Shown piece after piece: positions 41,627 to 52,075 of a stretch of DNA of 64,000 nt. The position numbers were made by a program, and so were the translations under genes. Under the pieces are notes generated by a model. That model saw only the letters and a list, made by a program, of their open reading frames with translations. It searched no databases and was not told the origin of the DNA. The stretch lies in assembly GCF_947503385.1 (NCBI RefSeq), contig NZ_CANNDO010000004.1:248001-312000 (forward strand), written 5' to 3'. Position 1 is the first letter of the stretch. Each line of letters starts with the position of its first letter. The DNA is from an uncultured Tateyamaria sp. GTDB lineage: Bacteria; Pseudomonadota; Alphaproteobacteria; Rhodobacterales; Rhodobacteraceae.

Positions 41627-42538
41627 TCACCCTTTTGGTGCCCGCTTGACCAAGTCCAGCTTCTCGCGCACTTCCGCCGGTCCGATCACCCGCGCGCCCA
41701 TATTTTCGACGATTGTGCCCGCCCTCTCGACCAATTGCCAGTTCTCCGCCAACACGCCTTTGTCGAGCCACAGATTGTCCTCAAGCCCGACCCGCACATT
41801 GCCCCCTGCAAGTACGGCAGCCGCCGCATAGGCCATCTGGTGACGCCCCAACGCAAAGGCCGAAAACGTCCAGTCATCCGGGACATTGTTCACCATCGCC
41901 ATGAATGTATTGAGGTCATCCGGTGCGCCCCACGGAACACCCATACACAGTTGCACCAACGCGGGACTGTCCAGAACACCGTCCTGAACCAATTGCTTTG
42001 CATACCACAAATGCCCGGTGTCAAAGGCCTCGATCTCCGGCTTCACGCCCAGATCGGTCATCTTGCGCCCCATCGCCTGCAACATGCCGGGCGTGTTGGT
42101 CATCACGTAATCGGCTTCGGCAAAGTTCATCGTGCCGCAATCCAGCGTGCAAATCTCCGGCAGGCAATCGGCGATATGCGCAACGCGTTCAGCGGCACCC
42201 ACCATGTCTGTCCCCTCTGCAAGCGGCAGCGGCGCATCCGCACCGCCAAACACGATGTCTCCCCCCATACCAGCGGTCAGGTTCAGCACCACATCGACAT
42301 CCGCATCCCGGATGCGCTCTGTGACCTCTCGGTAATAGGACAAATCCCGGCTTGGCGCTCCGGTCTCGGGGTCGCGCACGTGGCAATGCACTATTGCCGC
42401 GCCGGCCTTGGCCGCCGCAATGGCGCTGTCTGCAATCTGCCGGGGCGCGCGTGGCACATGCGGGCTGCGGTCCTGCGTGCCGCCGGACCCGGTTACGGCA
42501 CAGGTGATAAAGACCTCGCGATTCATGGTCAGCGGCAT
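41627..42538 (-). CDS. BKACE-family 3-dehydrocarnitine cleavage enzyme (DUF849)
   Basis: A 303-residue beta-keto acid cleavage enzyme. The zinc site is in AAIVHCHVRDPETG (His-x-His about 50-52); the TIM-barrel core contains VLNLTAGMGGDIVFGG and TLDCGTMNF. With acetyl-CoA it is expected to split 3-dehydrocarnitine into betainyl-CoA and acetoacetate, the step between the two activities of the fusion enzyme encoded downstream. AAGGGGAG lies seven bases before ATG 42538. BKACE members act on several keto acids; the assignment rests on operon context. Confidence 0.88.
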   Translation of the reverse strand: MPLTMNREVFITCAVTGSGGTQDRSPHVPRAPRQIADSAIAAAKAGAAIVHCHVRDPETGAPSRDLSYYREVTERIRDADVDVVLNLTAGMGGDIVFGGADAPLPLAEGTDMVGAAERVAHIADCLPEICTLDCGTMNFAEADYVMTNTPGMLQAMGRKMTDLGVKPEIEAFDTGHLWYAKQLVQDGVLDSPALVQLCMGVPWGAPDDLNTFMAMVNNVPDDWTFSAFALGRHQMAYAAAAVLAGGNVRVGLEDNLWLDKGVLAENWQLVERAGTIVENMGARVIGPAEVREKLDLVKRAPKG

Positions 42539-42644
42539 CGTGATCTCCCCTTCTTTTCCGGGACCCTCGCAAATCAATGACCCCCCTGCCAGCCGGAAAA
42601 CGAAACCCGATGACGCAAACGCGCCCTGCCGCACACCATAAACC

Positions 42645-42702
42645 ACCCCGCCAGACTGACGGGGTCGGCCTGCCCTCCCGGTCCCTTCCCCCGAGGGGAA
42701 GG
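42645..42702 (-). terminator. Double hairpin between aldo/keto reductase and BKACE genes
   Basis: ACCCCG/CGGGGT arms (42645-42665) and a perfect CCTTCCCC/GGGGAAGG hairpin (42684-42702) lie in series. On the minus strand the first is followed by GGTTTA, so they can terminate the aldo/keto reductase transcript. The second stem and its flank (GGTCAGGTTGGGGGTC) look like a G/C-rich intergenic repeat of alphaproteobacteria, although only one copy is in this window. Confidence 0.55.
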
Positions 42703-42745
42703 TCAGGTTGGGGGTCACCGGCAGATCATGCGCAGCGGCAGCTGC

Positions 42746-43795
42746 TCAATACGGCATGGGGTGCGCGCGGTGGGCGGTGTCGATCTCGGCCAGAACCTCA
42801 TCCGACAGGGCGATATCAGCCGCGCCCAGCGCCAGCTCCAGCTGGCCCTCCTGCGTCGCCCCAAAAATGACCGAACACATGAATGGCCGCGTCAGACACC
42901 ACGCCAGCGCCATCTGCGACGGGTCCAGCCCGTGACGCCCCGCAATGTCCAGATAGGCGTCCACCGCGCCAAAAACGCTGTCCGTCTTGCGCCCGCCCAT
43001 CTCCGGGCTCAGCGACATGCGCGATCCGTCCGGCACAGCGCCGCCCTGATATTTTCCGCTCAGAAACCCGGCGCCCAGTGGCGAGAACGCCAGCAAACCC
43101 ACGTCCTCATACACGCTCAACTCAGCCATATCGGTGTCATAAAGCCGGCACAGCAGCGAATATTCGTTCTGCACACTGGCCACGCGCGGCCCACCCGTCC
43201 GCGCTGCCGCTGCCAACCACTGCGCCGTGCCCCACGCGCTTTCGTTGGACAGGCCAAAGGCGCGGATCGTACCCCGATCCACCTGATCCTGTAGCGCGCC
43301 CAGACAGTCTTCCATGTTCTGGATGACCGCAGCCGCATCGGTGCCCTTGGTCGTCGGGTCATAGCCCCAGTTCTGCCGGAACATATAGCTGCCGCGATTG
43401 GGCCAATGAAATTGATAGAGGTCGATATAGTCGGTCTTCAGCCGCCGCAGCGATCCTTCGACAGCTTCGGGAATCGTCTCTGCGGTGATCGGTGCGCCGT
43501 CGCGGACATATCCCAACCCCTCGCCTGAATGTTTGGTGGCAAGGATTACGTTGTCACGCCGCCCCACCCGCTCGAACCACAGGCCGATGATACGCTCGGT
43601 CCGGCCAATGGTTTCGGCACTGACCGGGTTCACCGGATACATCTCTGCCGTGTCCATGAAATCGACACCCGCATCCAGCGCCCGCTCGATCTGGGCATGT
43701 GCCTCTTCGGCGGTGTTCTGGGTGCCCCACGTCATCGTGCCCAGACACAAGGCCGAGACCTCGATGCCTGTGCGTCCAAGTTGGCGTCGCTCCAT
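42746..43795 (-). CDS. Aldo/keto reductase, Tas-like
   Basis: A 349-residue NADP(H)-dependent aldo/keto reductase. It starts MERRQLGRTGIEVSALCLGTMTWG; the catalytic Asp-Tyr are in GVDFMDTAEMYP, Lys in ILATKHSG and His in DLYQFHWPN. The C-terminal NADP site is near CSVIFGATQEGQLE. Length and the MTWGTQNT motif fit the Tas subgroup. AGGGA lies upstream. The physiological carbonyl substrate is unknown. It is divergent from the imuA-like gene across 126 bp. Confidence 0.92.
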   Translation of the reverse strand: MERRQLGRTGIEVSALCLGTMTWGTQNTAEEAHAQIERALDAGVDFMDTAEMYPVNPVSAETIGRTERIIGLWFERVGRRDNVILATKHSGEGLGYVRDGAPITAETIPEAVEGSLRRLKTDYIDLYQFHWPNRGSYMFRQNWGYDPTTKGTDAAAVIQNMEDCLGALQDQVDRGTIRAFGLSNESAWGTAQWLAAAARTGGPRVASVQNEYSLLCRLYDTDMAELSVYEDVGLLAFSPLGAGFLSGKYQGGAVPDGSRMSLSPEMGGRKTDSVFGAVDAYLDIAGRHGLDPSQMALAWCLTRPFMCSVIFGATQEGQLELALGAADIALSDEVLAEIDTAHRAHPMPY

Positions 43796-43890
43796 GGTGA
43801 TCCCTCTTTGTCTGACCGTTCCGCGGACCCTAGCGAAGCAAACGTGACCTGCAAGTGAATGCCCGCATTTTTTCGCCTTCGTCATCTTGA

Positions 43891-43905
43891 GAGCAAATAC
43901 AGAAC
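43891..43905 (+). promoter_or_regulatory. Probable LexA (SOS) box of imuA
   Basis: GAGC-AAATACA-GAAC matches the alphaproteobacterial LexA site GAAC-N7-GAAC with one mismatch in the first half. It lies 17 bp before the imuA ATG, a position expected for an SOS operator. Confidence 0.6.
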
Positions 43906-43921
43906 ATACTACCCTGCCTCT

Positions 43922-44563
43922 ATGTCCATTCCTGCCGCCCTTCACGCCGCACGCAGCCCGCAGGCCACCGCCTGCCTGCCGCTTCTGCCAGAGGCGGACC
44001 GGCACGGTGTGGGCCACGGGCTGGCCCGGGGGCGCGTGCACGAACTGTGTGGACCGGCCCGGCATCGCATGGCCCTCTGGCTTGCGGCCCAGACCACCGG
44101 CGCGGTGCTGTGGATCGCCCCCGACTGGGGCGTGGATGTGCTGAACCCTTGCGGGATCATGCCGTTTATCGACCCTGCGCGCCTGATCCTCGTACAGCCC
44201 AAACGGGCCGAGGATGCATTGTGGAGCATGGAGGAAGTGCTGCGCGCGGGCACGGTCACCCTCGTTGTGGCCGACCTGCCCGGCCTGCCTGCCCTGACGC
44301 CCGTCCGGCGGATGCACCTGGCCGCCGAAGCGGGTGGGAAAAAGGGCGGCCCCGCACCTCTGGGCCTGCTCCTGACCCCCGGCATGGGCGGCGCGCAAGG
44401 GGTGGAAAGCCGCTGGCACCTCAGCCCCGATCATCGCGCCCGCCCCGGCGCATGGCTGCTGACCCGGCTGCGCGCCCGCATGGCACCAGAGCAAAGCTGG
44501 CAGGTGGCCCGCGTCCCGGATCAGCCCCTGCCGCGGATCACCCAATCCATCAAGGCCGCGTGA
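43922..44563 (+). CDS. imuA: ImuA-like SOS mutagenesis protein
   Basis: A 213-residue RecA-like-fold protein of the ImuA family. [36 protein letters not shown] and [15 protein letters not shown] match conserved blocks of alphaproteobacterial ImuA. ImuA normally works with ImuB and DnaE2 in error-prone translesion synthesis and is encoded just before them; neither is present here, as YceI follows. ATG 43922 is chosen because the SOS-like box lies immediately upstream; the frame also opens at 43859. Confidence 0.78.
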   Translation: MSIPAALHAARSPQATACLPLLPEADRHGVGHGLARGRVHELCGPARHRMALWLAAQTTGAVLWIAPDWGVDVLNPCGIMPFIDPARLILVQPKRAEDALWSMEEVLRAGTVTLVVADLPGLPALTPVRRMHLAAEAGGKKGGPAPLGLLLTPGMGGAQGVESRWHLSPDHRARPGAWLLTRLRARMAPEQSWQVARVPDQPLPRITQSIKAA

Positions 44564-44641
44564 CATCACGCATACGTGTGGACCGACTAAAACCGTTCCT
44601 GCCGTGTTACCTCTTTACACACGCGCCAAAGGAGCCGCCCC

Positions 44642-45223
44642 ATGCACCGCCGCCACCTTCTTGCCATCGGCCTCGCCGCACTGGCCCGACCCACATTTGC
44701 CGCCCCCACACCCTACCGTCTGGGTCCAAACGGCGCCACCATCACCTACCTATTCACGCTGAACGGCGGGCAGGTAAAAGGCACCGTACCCGTGGGCCGC
44801 GCCGATCTGAGAATTGATCCGGACAACCTTGCCGCTTCGACCGCAGACGTGACCGCCGACATCCGGCGCGCGCGCACCGGGCTGATCTTTGCCACCGAGG
44901 CGCTCAAATCCGAATCCGTGCTGAACGCCGCCCGGTTCCCGCAAGCCCGCTTTACCTCGACCCGCGTGACGCTTGGTGCAGGCGGGCGTATCTCGGACGG
45001 TGCCACGATCGACGGCGACCTGACCCTGCGCGGGGTCACACGGCCTGTCCGCTTTGCCGCCGAACTTTACCGCAAACGCGGCAGCGCAGCCGGTGACCTC
45101 AGCGCGCTTGACGTGCGCCTGCAAGGTCGGATCAACCGCAGCGACTTTGGCGCAACGGGCTATGCCGACCTTGTCGACGACAGCGTTGGCATCGACATCC
45201 GCGCCGATATCGTGGCGGGTTGA
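44642..45223 (+). CDS. YceI-family periplasmic lipid-binding protein
   Basis: A 193-residue protein with a signal peptide (cleavage near FAAP, about residue 20) and one YceI beta-barrel. The lipocalin-like fold binds isoprenoids or amphiphiles; TADIRRARTGLIFATEALKSESVLNAARFPQARFTST carries the conserved region. It is monocistronic or cotranscribed with the MFS gene 88 bp downstream. The ligand is unknown. Confidence 0.9.
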   Translation: MHRRHLLAIGLAALARPTFAAPTPYRLGPNGATITYLFTLNGGQVKGTVPVGRADLRIDPDNLAASTADVTADIRRARTGLIFATEALKSESVLNAARFPQARFTSTRVTLGAGGRISDGATIDGDLTLRGVTRPVRFAAELYRKRGSAAGDLSALDVRLQGRINRSDFGATGYADLVDDSVGIDIRADIVAG

Positions 45224-45311
45224 CCCGCACCGGGGGGCACGCACCATGCAAGGGGTCAAAAACGACGTGGCCCCGTCGACTATCCGCTAGGCACCCGACC
45301 GAAAAAGGCGC

Positions 45312-46550
45312 ATGGATGCGCACAATATGCGCCTCCTCATTTCCTTTGCCGCCCTGTTCCTTTCCGTCATCCTGATGCAGCTCAGCTCCGGCGCGCTCGG
45401 GCCTCTGGACGCGCTGTCCGGGCTGGCGCTCGACTTTTCCCGGCAAGAGATCGGTATTCTCGGTTCTGCCCACTTCCTCGGCTTCTTTATCGGGTGCTGG
45501 TGGGCACCGCGCCTGATGGGCAGCGTCGGGCATTCGCGCGCCTTTGCGGCCTTTACGGCGACGGGCGCGATTGGCCTGCTTGCCCATATGCTGATCGTCG
45601 ATGCCTATGCATGGGCGGTGATGCGTGTGGCTTCCGGCCTGTGCGTGGCGGGCTGTTACACCGTGGTGGAGGCATGGTTGCAGGCCAAGGTCAGCAACGA
45701 AACACGCGGACGGACGATGGGGGTTTACCGGGTCGTGGATATGGGCGCGTCGCTCGCTGCGCAGCTATTCATTGGCGTGCTCGAACCGGCCAGCTATGTC
45801 AGCTACAACCTGCTGGCCATCATCTGCTGCGCCGCACTTCTGCCATTGACCCTCACCACCGTGCGCCAACCCGAAACGCCCGACGCGCCCCGCCTGCGTC
45901 CCGGCCTTGCCGCGCGCCGGTCTCCTCTTGCGGCGGCAGGAGTGGTGGTTGCAGCCCTGTCCAGCGCATCCTTCCGGATGGTCGGCCCCGTCTACGGACA
46001 GGAGGTCGGACTGACCACGGGGCAGATCGCGTGGTTTCTGGCGGCCTTCGTGCTGGGGGGCGCGCTTGCGCAATACCCAATCGGCTGGCTGGCGGACAAA
46101 CATGATCGCCGCTGGGTCCTGATCTGGCTGTCAGGTGCCGCAATGCTCAGCTGTGGCGTCACGGTTGTCGCCGCAGGTCTGGGGACGGCGGGCATCATGC
46201 TGGCCGCCGGGTTCTTTGGCCTCACGACCTTTCCGATTTATTCGGTGGCCGCCGCCCATGCCCACGATTTTGCCGACAGTTCGGAACGGGTCGAACTGTC
46301 TGCGGCCCTGATGTTCTATTTCGCTCTGGGTGCCATTGCGGCGCCCTTCACCGCCTCTGCCCTGATCGACGCCTTTGGGCCGCCGGCGCTGTTTGCGATG
46401 ATCGCCGTGGGCCATGCGGGCCTCATCGTCTTTGGCCTCGCCCGGATGCGCGCCCGCGCCACTCCGGACAAGCGCACCCGCTATGTCTATGCGCCGCGCA
46501 CGTCGTTCCTGATCGGCAGGCTCACCGGTCGCACGCGCGAGCGCGACTAG
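45312..46550 (+). CDS. MFS transporter, YcaD-like
   Basis: A 412-residue major facilitator with twelve predicted membrane helices. The inter-domain loop and the [20 protein letters not shown] segment between helices 4 and 5 fit the YcaD/YfkF group of putative efflux or sugar-analogue carriers. The C terminus is cytoplasmic and basic. Two starts (45312 and 45327) are possible. The substrate is unknown. It is followed by metG after 62 bp. Confidence 0.88.
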   Translation: MDAHNMRLLISFAALFLSVILMQLSSGALGPLDALSGLALDFSRQEIGILGSAHFLGFFIGCWWAPRLMGSVGHSRAFAAFTATGAIGLLAHMLIVDAYAWAVMRVASGLCVAGCYTVVEAWLQAKVSNETRGRTMGVYRVVDMGASLAAQLFIGVLEPASYVSYNLLAIICCAALLPLTLTTVRQPETPDAPRLRPGLAARRSPLAAAGVVVAALSSASFRMVGPVYGQEVGLTTGQIAWFLAAFVLGGALAQYPIGWLADKHDRRWVLIWLSGAAMLSCGVTVVAAGLGTAGIMLAAGFFGLTTFPIYSVAAAHAHDFADSSERVELSAALMFYFALGAIAAPFTASALIDAFGPPALFAMIAVGHAGLIVFGLARMRARATPDKRTRYVYAPRTSFLIGRLTGRTRERD

Positions 46551-46612
46551 AGGGGCCTTCCCCCGCCCTGCCCGCGCTGCTAGACCGGCGCAAATCCCAG
46601 CCGGACGAGACC

Positions 46613-48322
46613 ATGCAGCGCCACCTCATCACCTCCGCCATTCCCTACATCAATGGCATCAAGCACCTTGGAAACCTCGTGGGCAGTCAGTTGCCCGCCG
46701 ACCTCTATGCGCGGTTCCAGCGCGCGCGCGGCAACGAGGTGCTGTTTTTGTGCGCGACCGACGAACACGGCACGCCGGCCGAACTGGCTGCGGCCAAGGC
46801 AGGCCAGCCTGTGGCTGAATACTGCGCCGAGATGCACGCGGTTCAGTCCGAACTGGCGCGCGGCTTCCGTTTGTCTTTCGACCATTTCGGTCGTTCCTCT
46901 TCGCCCCAGAACCACGCGCTGACCCAGCATTTCGCGGGCCGCCTGGCCGATGCAGGCCTGATCCGCGAAGTGTCGGAACGGCAGGTCTATTCCAATGCAG
47001 ACGGGCGGTTTCTGCCCGATCGTTACATCGAGGGCACCTGCCCGAATTGCGGCTACGACCGTGCGCGCGGCGACCAGTGCGAAAACTGCACCAAGCAACT
47101 GGACCCGACCGACCTGATTGATGCGCGCAGCGCGATCTCTGGCTCCACCGACCTCGAAGTGCGCGAGACCAAGCATCTTTACCTGCGCCAATCCGAACTC
47201 AAGGACGATCTGGACGCGTGGATCGACAGCAAGGCGGATTGGCCCATCCTGACAACGTCGATTGCCAAAAAATGGCTGCATGACGGCGACGGGTTGCAGG
47301 ATCGCGGAATCACCCGCGACCTTGACTGGGGCATTCCCGTGCGCCGCGGCGACGCCGAGTGGCCCGGTATGGAGGGCAAGGTATTCTATGTCTGGTTCGA
47401 CGCCCCTATCGAATACATCGCCTGCGCCGGCGAGTGGGCCGACGCGCAGGGTGGCGCTGACTGGGAACGCTGGTGGCGCACCGACAAAGGTGCCGACGAT
47501 GTCCGCTACACGCAATTCATGGGCAAGGACAACGTGCCCTTCCACACGCTCAGTTTTCCGGCGACTTTGTTGGGATCAGGTGAGCCTTGGAAGATGGTCG
47601 ATCACCTCAAGTCCTTCAATTATCTGAATTATGATGGTGGTCAATTCTCCACCAGCCAAGGCCGTGGCGTGTTCATGAACCAAGCGTTGAACATCCTGCC
47701 CGCCGACTACTGGCGCTGGTGGCTGTTGTCGAATTGCCCCGAAACATCGGACAGCGAATTCACTTGGGAGCTGTTTCAACAAGGGGTGAACAAGGATTTG
47801 GCGGATGTGCTGGGCAATTTTGTCAGCCGGGTGACCAAGTTCTGCCGTTCCAAATTTGGTGAGGTGGTGCCGGACGGCGGTGTCTTTGGCCCGCTGGAAC
47901 AAGACCTGATCGCCGAGCTGGACAAGCGGCTCGCGGCCTACACCACACATATGGAAAATATGGAGGTACGCAAATCGGCGCAGGAATTGCGGGCGATCTG
48001 GGTTGCAGGCAACGAATACCTGCAAGCAGCCGCGCCGTGGGCCACCATCAAGGAAGACGAAGCGCAAGCGGCGATGCAGATCCGTTTGGGCCTGAACCTC
48101 ATTGGTCTTTACGCGGCTCTGTCGGCGCCCTTCCTGCCCGACACCGCGGACACGCTTGCGGCGACGATGGGCGTTGAGGTGTCAAAATGGCCTGAGAGCA
48201 TCGCAAAGGCGCTGAACGCACTGGCACCGGGACACACCTTTCAAGTTCCGGACAACCTGTTTGCCAAAATCGACGACGCGGCACGCGCCACGTGGGAAGC
48301 GCAGTTTTCCGGCGCTGCGTAA
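46613..48322 (+). CDS. metG: Methionyl-tRNA synthetase
   Basis: A 569-residue class Ia synthetase. The HIGH-like motif is GIKHLGN (about 16-22), the zinc knuckle [17 protein letters not shown] (about 143-159), and the C-terminal helical anticodon-binding domain runs from about 390. The KMSKS loop is replaced by [10 protein letters not shown], which lacks both lysines; homologs I recall have KFSTSQ, so loss of the first Lys is unusual. No C-terminal tRNA-binding extension is present. No second metG is in the window. Confidence 0.93.
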   Translation: MQRHLITSAIPYINGIKHLGNLVGSQLPADLYARFQRARGNEVLFLCATDEHGTPAELAAAKAGQPVAEYCAEMHAVQSELARGFRLSFDHFGRSSSPQNHALTQHFAGRLADAGLIREVSERQVYSNADGRFLPDRYIEGTCPNCGYDRARGDQCENCTKQLDPTDLIDARSAISGSTDLEVRETKHLYLRQSELKDDLDAWIDSKADWPILTTSIAKKWLHDGDGLQDRGITRDLDWGIPVRRGDAEWPGMEGKVFYVWFDAPIEYIACAGEWADAQGGADWERWWRTDKGADDVRYTQFMGKDNVPFHTLSFPATLLGSGEPWKMVDHLKSFNYLNYDGGQFSTSQGRGVFMNQALNILPADYWRWWLLSNCPETSDSEFTWELFQQGVNKDLADVLGNFVSRVTKFCRSKFGEVVPDGGVFGPLEQDLIAELDKRLAAYTTHMENMEVRKSAQELRAIWVAGNEYLQAAAPWATIKEDEAQAAMQIRLGLNLIGLYAALSAPFLPDTADTLAATMGVEVSKWPESIAKALNALAPGHTFQVPDNLFAKIDDAARATWEAQFSGAA

Positions 48323-48565
48323 CACGATAGGCGGGCGTTGCCGTCACGCGCAAAACGGCAAGTCCTGGCATGGGACTGTGTTCTCGCAAGAGCGCTGCGC
48401 ACACGGTTCTGCCCGCCCATTCGCGCCTTCGTGCGCTCTACGTCCCTGTTAAATCGACCGCATTCTTGTACGTGGGCCAGTTCCCTTGGCACCCTCAGGG
48501 GTGAGCCTGATACTGGTTCCGTGCGCTGAACCGGGATCGCATGTCTTGCATCGCGTGTCGGAGTG
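48323..48565. other. Intergenic region between metG and the chemoreceptor
   Basis: These 243 bases lie between convergent genes. A weak GCCGT/ACGGC inverted repeat and a CACCC/GGGTG hairpin near 48490 could serve termination. No gene is seen. Confidence 0.4.
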
Positions 48566-51139
48566 TCAGAATTCCTCCCACCCGGTCGTGTCGATTTGCG
48601 CTGCATCATCCAACGCAATCGCCGCTGACCCTGCAACCGACGCCGCAACCGGCGCAGGTGGCGCCACCACCTTTGGCTTCGGCATGTCGACCACATGACC
48701 GTGACCCAGTGAAAAACGTGCAACGGCCGCGCTCAACGCGTCCGCTTCGGACATCAAGGCATGGCTGGCGGCTGTCGTTTCTTCGAACATCGCGGCGTTC
48801 TGTTGGGTCACCTGATCCAGTTCGTTCATCGCCACGTTTATCTCATTGAGACCGGTAGACTGCTGGCGTGCCGAAGTTGCAATCTCTGCCACCCGCGAAG
48901 AGATGTCCGACACCGACGTCACGATGGAGGCAAGCGCCGCGCCGGTCTGGTCGACAAGGTCGACCCCCTGCTGCACATGCTCGCTGGATGTGGAAATCAA
49001 CGTGTTGATCTCCCGCGCCGCTTCGGATGACCGTTGCGCAAGGGCGCGCACTTCGGTCGCCACGACGGCAAAGCCGCGGCCCGCTTCGCCCGCGCGCGCC
49101 GCCTCAACGCCGGCGTTCAGCGCCAATAGGTTGGTCTGGAACGCAATATCGTCGATCACCGATGTGATTTTTGAAATTTCATTGGATGAGTTCTTGATAC
49201 TGTCCATGGCCGTCACGGCTTTGCGCGCGATCTCCCCGCCGTCTTCGGCGTTGGTCTGCGCATTTTCGGACATTTGGCTGGCCGCATCTGCACCTTCTGC
49301 CGCAGACTTGACCGATGTCGTCAGCTCATCCAGAGCCGCTGCCGTTTGCTCCAGCGTGGCCGCCTGTTTTTCCGTGCGGCGCGAAAGATCGTCGGCAGCG
49401 CTGGTGATTTCGCCCGTTTCACTGCGGATGGAGATGACATTTTGCGTGACCGCACCAACCGCGTCCCTCAATCCGGCAACGGCAGAGTTAAAATCAAGCC
49501 GCAAGGCCTCGTACTCCGTTGGGAATTCATCGCTGATGGTCACCGTCAAATCCCCGGATGACAGGTTCTGCAACCCCGCCCCCAGCGCGTCGACCACCTG
49601 TTTCTGATCCGTCGCGGTCTGCGCGTGCAGGTCTTGTGCCTTGCGAATTTTCACTTCTGTTTCGGTGACGTCGGAAGCTAGCAGGATCACACGTTCCAGA
49701 TGACCATCCTCACCGCGCACGTAGATAAATCCGCCATCGACGACCACGGGCGTCCCATCACGCCCGATCATGTCAAATTTGCCGTGCAATTGTGCCCCCG
49801 CGCGCGTTTGGGCGGCAATGTCATCGCGGGTGACATTGCCCGATTGCTGCGCATCGAAAAGCGTTTCGATACACACACCGCTCAGCGCTTGCGCGTCCAG
49901 CCCAAGCCTCGCGGCCGCCAGCGCATTCACAGCCGTGACCTCACCCGTGTTGTCAAATTCGATACGCAGCTGATTGACGTCGATGCCGTCCATCAGGGCG
50001 GCATTGCGTTGCGATACTGTCCGATCGCTCCATTCGACCACCGCACCGATTGTGCGGCCCTCGGGGTCGCAAGCCTTGTTGATCTTGATCCGAATGTGCT
50101 GCGCACCAAGGCGGGCCGTCACTGTGCAGGGGTCGGGCAACTCATCCGCGCATTCGCAACCGGCAATGGCCTGAGCGACATCAGTTTGTGCGCCAAGAAA
50201 CGCGCCCCTTACCTGAGCAGGATCGAGACCGGGCCACGTCGCGACAAGTTCGTCGCGCACGGTTTCGAGAAATGTCTGACAAGCCGGATTGATGTACTGA
50301 ACCACCAAAGCCTCATCCACCATCATCATCGGCGCGCTCGATCCTTCGTAGGCCGCGCTCTTGAATGCACTTTCACGTTGCGCCCCTTTTGCCTTGGCCA
50401 ATGCTGCGCGAAAGGCCTCCAGTTGGTCCGCCATTTGGCCGATCTCGTCCACGCGATGCGCATGAGGGATCTCGGCCTGATAATCCTTGGCCGCGACCCG
50501 CCGCATCGCATCGCCCAGAGCCCCCAGAGGGCGTGACATCGCATACCATAAAAACAGCGACATTAAGACCAGCGCGCCGATCAGGATCGTCATGCCCGCC
50601 AAAAGCTGATCGCCTTCGCTCGCCTTCAGCTCTGCCAGTCTTATTGCGTCTGTCCAGACGGTTGCGACCACGCCTGCAACCGCGTCACCATCCCCGAACA
50701 GAGACGGAGATACGACAATCAATCCATCTTCGGACATGGCGCGCGCGCCCGTTTCGAACACGCGGGCGGCCAGTGCAAGCACGCTATCGCCAACCTCTTC
50801 CAACCCTTCGGTGGTGTATAGAACGGTGCCCGTTTCGCTGATCACGTAAGCACCGCGCACGTCTTCGCCTGCGGTGTCGATGGTCCCGCCGGTAATATCG
50901 GTGATAGCGCGTTCGTTTCCGAACTTGATCGATCCCCCCATCTGGAGCGCCAGCAGATCGGTCACGTCCACCGCCCGCGCCGACAGGGCGTCACGCACAA
51001 GGTTCCGGCTGTGCGCATTGTTGATCGTGACAACCGCGGCGACCACCGCAATTGCTGCCAGCCCGGCAATCAACGTGGTCTTGACCAGCAGACTGTTCAG
51101 CTTGTTCGCCATACGACGCACATTCAAAAATACGTTCAT
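48566..51139 (-). CDS. Methyl-accepting chemotaxis protein with PAS domains
   Basis: An 857-residue chemoreceptor. An N-terminal membrane helix ([17 protein letters not shown]) and a second one ([17 protein letters not shown], about 170-190) bracket a small periplasmic domain; then come HAMP (about 190-245), two PAS-like domains (about 255-500) and a methyl-accepting signalling domain. The latter contains the invariant hairpin tip [41 protein letters not shown] and ends in a short tail (DTTGWEEF) resembling the CheR-tethering pentapeptide. ATG 51139 follows AAGGGTG; 51169 is an alternative. The ligand is unknown. Confidence 0.94.
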   Translation of the reverse strand: MNVFLNVRRMANKLNSLLVKTTLIAGLAAIAVVAAVVTINNAHSRNLVRDALSARAVDVTDLLALQMGGSIKFGNERAITDITGGTIDTAGEDVRGAYVISETGTVLYTTEGLEEVGDSVLALAARVFETGARAMSEDGLIVVSPSLFGDGDAVAGVVATVWTDAIRLAELKASEGDQLLAGMTILIGALVLMSLFLWYAMSRPLGALGDAMRRVAAKDYQAEIPHAHRVDEIGQMADQLEAFRAALAKAKGAQRESAFKSAAYEGSSAPMMMVDEALVVQYINPACQTFLETVRDELVATWPGLDPAQVRGAFLGAQTDVAQAIAGCECADELPDPCTVTARLGAQHIRIKINKACDPEGRTIGAVVEWSDRTVSQRNAALMDGIDVNQLRIEFDNTGEVTAVNALAAARLGLDAQALSGVCIETLFDAQQSGNVTRDDIAAQTRAGAQLHGKFDMIGRDGTPVVVDGGFIYVRGEDGHLERVILLASDVTETEVKIRKAQDLHAQTATDQKQVVDALGAGLQNLSSGDLTVTISDEFPTEYEALRLDFNSAVAGLRDAVGAVTQNVISIRSETGEITSAADDLSRRTEKQAATLEQTAAALDELTTSVKSAAEGADAASQMSENAQTNAEDGGEIARKAVTAMDSIKNSSNEISKITSVIDDIAFQTNLLALNAGVEAARAGEAGRGFAVVATEVRALAQRSSEAAREINTLISTSSEHVQQGVDLVDQTGAALASIVTSVSDISSRVAEIATSARQQSTGLNEINVAMNELDQVTQQNAAMFEETTAASHALMSEADALSAAVARFSLGHGHVVDMPKPKVVAPPAPVAASVAGSAAIALDDAAQIDTTGWEEF

Positions 51140-51362
51140 GTTTACACCCTTGAAAGCGACACTGCGCATCGCATCGTGACCGACGGAAACCGCGCGTCAT
51201 GTCATAGGCCGGGTGTCTTACTTCTGGATTAATCGGCGTGGCGTTTGCTGACGCACCATCGCAAAGTGGCAAATTCCATCGCGCCATGCCGTCGCGCAGG
51301 TGAGGGGAAAAACCAGAACCTGCACGGCCTCAAACAACCGCGGGCGACAGGCCAATATAAAA

Positions 51363-51448
51363 TGGTGCGGGCGGTGGGACTCGAACCCACACGGGCGTCA
51401 GCCCTTCGGATTTTAAGTCCGATATGTCTACCATTCCATCACGCCCGC
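51363..51448 (-). tRNA. tRNA-Leu (anticodon TAA)
   Basis: An 86-base tRNA with a long variable arm and encoded CCA. Acceptor arms GCGGGCG/CGCCCGC pair fully; the anticodon loop is CTTAAAA, giving TAA; the T arm is TGGGTTCGAGTCCCA. The class II size fits leucine. Confidence 0.96.
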
Positions 51449-51495
51449 GCCGCCCCCTTGTTAGGCAAAGCGACGCGCCCTCACAAGCGGACTTT

Positions 51496-52050
51496 CTACA
51501 GATCCTGCCCCTGCGGTCCCAGCGGCGCGCCATCCGCCACCAAAGCACGTTCCGACAGCCACGGGTTGTTCTCAAGCGCTGCGAGCATCTGCGTGCGCGC
51601 GGCATCGGTTTTTCCCATGTTCATCAGGGTCAAAGCCCGCCCCGACTGCGCGCCCACATGATCCGGCACAAGCGCAAGCGCGGCGTCCAGATCGACCAGT
51701 GCCGCCGGATAATCCGCGTTGAGAAAATGCACAAAGGCGCGCTGATTGTACCCTTCGGCATAGGTCGGGCAATAGTCGACCAGCGTGTCGAAACTGCGCA
51801 ACGCGCCGACAAAATCAAACTCACCACGTTGCCGCATTCCGCGGTCCAGAACCTCTTGCGCCGCGGCATCCGGCGCGTCGAGCCACAGGGCCCACATTTC
51901 GCCGGACAGGGTCCGGCCTGTGGCCTCATCCGGGGCGGCGCGCGCCTGATCAAATAATGTGGACAATTCGACGGAATGGTCTGGCGGTGCGGGGCACGTC
52001 TCGGCCCATAGAGGCGAGGCAAGAAACGGAAGCAGCAGTAGGTAACGCAT
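51496..52050 (-). CDS. Periplasmic TPR-repeat protein
   Basis: A 184-residue protein with a signal peptide (LLLLPFLASPLWA, cleavage near residue 16) and two to three tetratricopeptide repeats (about 70-165; ALRSFDTLVDYCPTYAEGYNQRAFVHFLNADYPAALVDLDAALAL). Such small proteins mediate protein contacts in the periplasm. ATG 52050 is the first ATG, without a strong ribosome site. It is downstream of the putR-like gene on the same strand with 25 bp between, so it may be cotranscribed. Confidence 0.82.
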   Translation of the reverse strand: MRYLLLLPFLASPLWAETCPAPPDHSVELSTLFDQARAAPDEATGRTLSGEMWALWLDAPDAAAQEVLDRGMRQRGEFDFVGALRSFDTLVDYCPTYAEGYNQRAFVHFLNADYPAALVDLDAALALVPDHVGAQSGRALTLMNMGKTDAARTQMLAALENNPWLSERALVADGAPLGPQGQDL

Positions 52051-52075
52051 GTGCAAATAGTGAAGCCTTCGCCTC

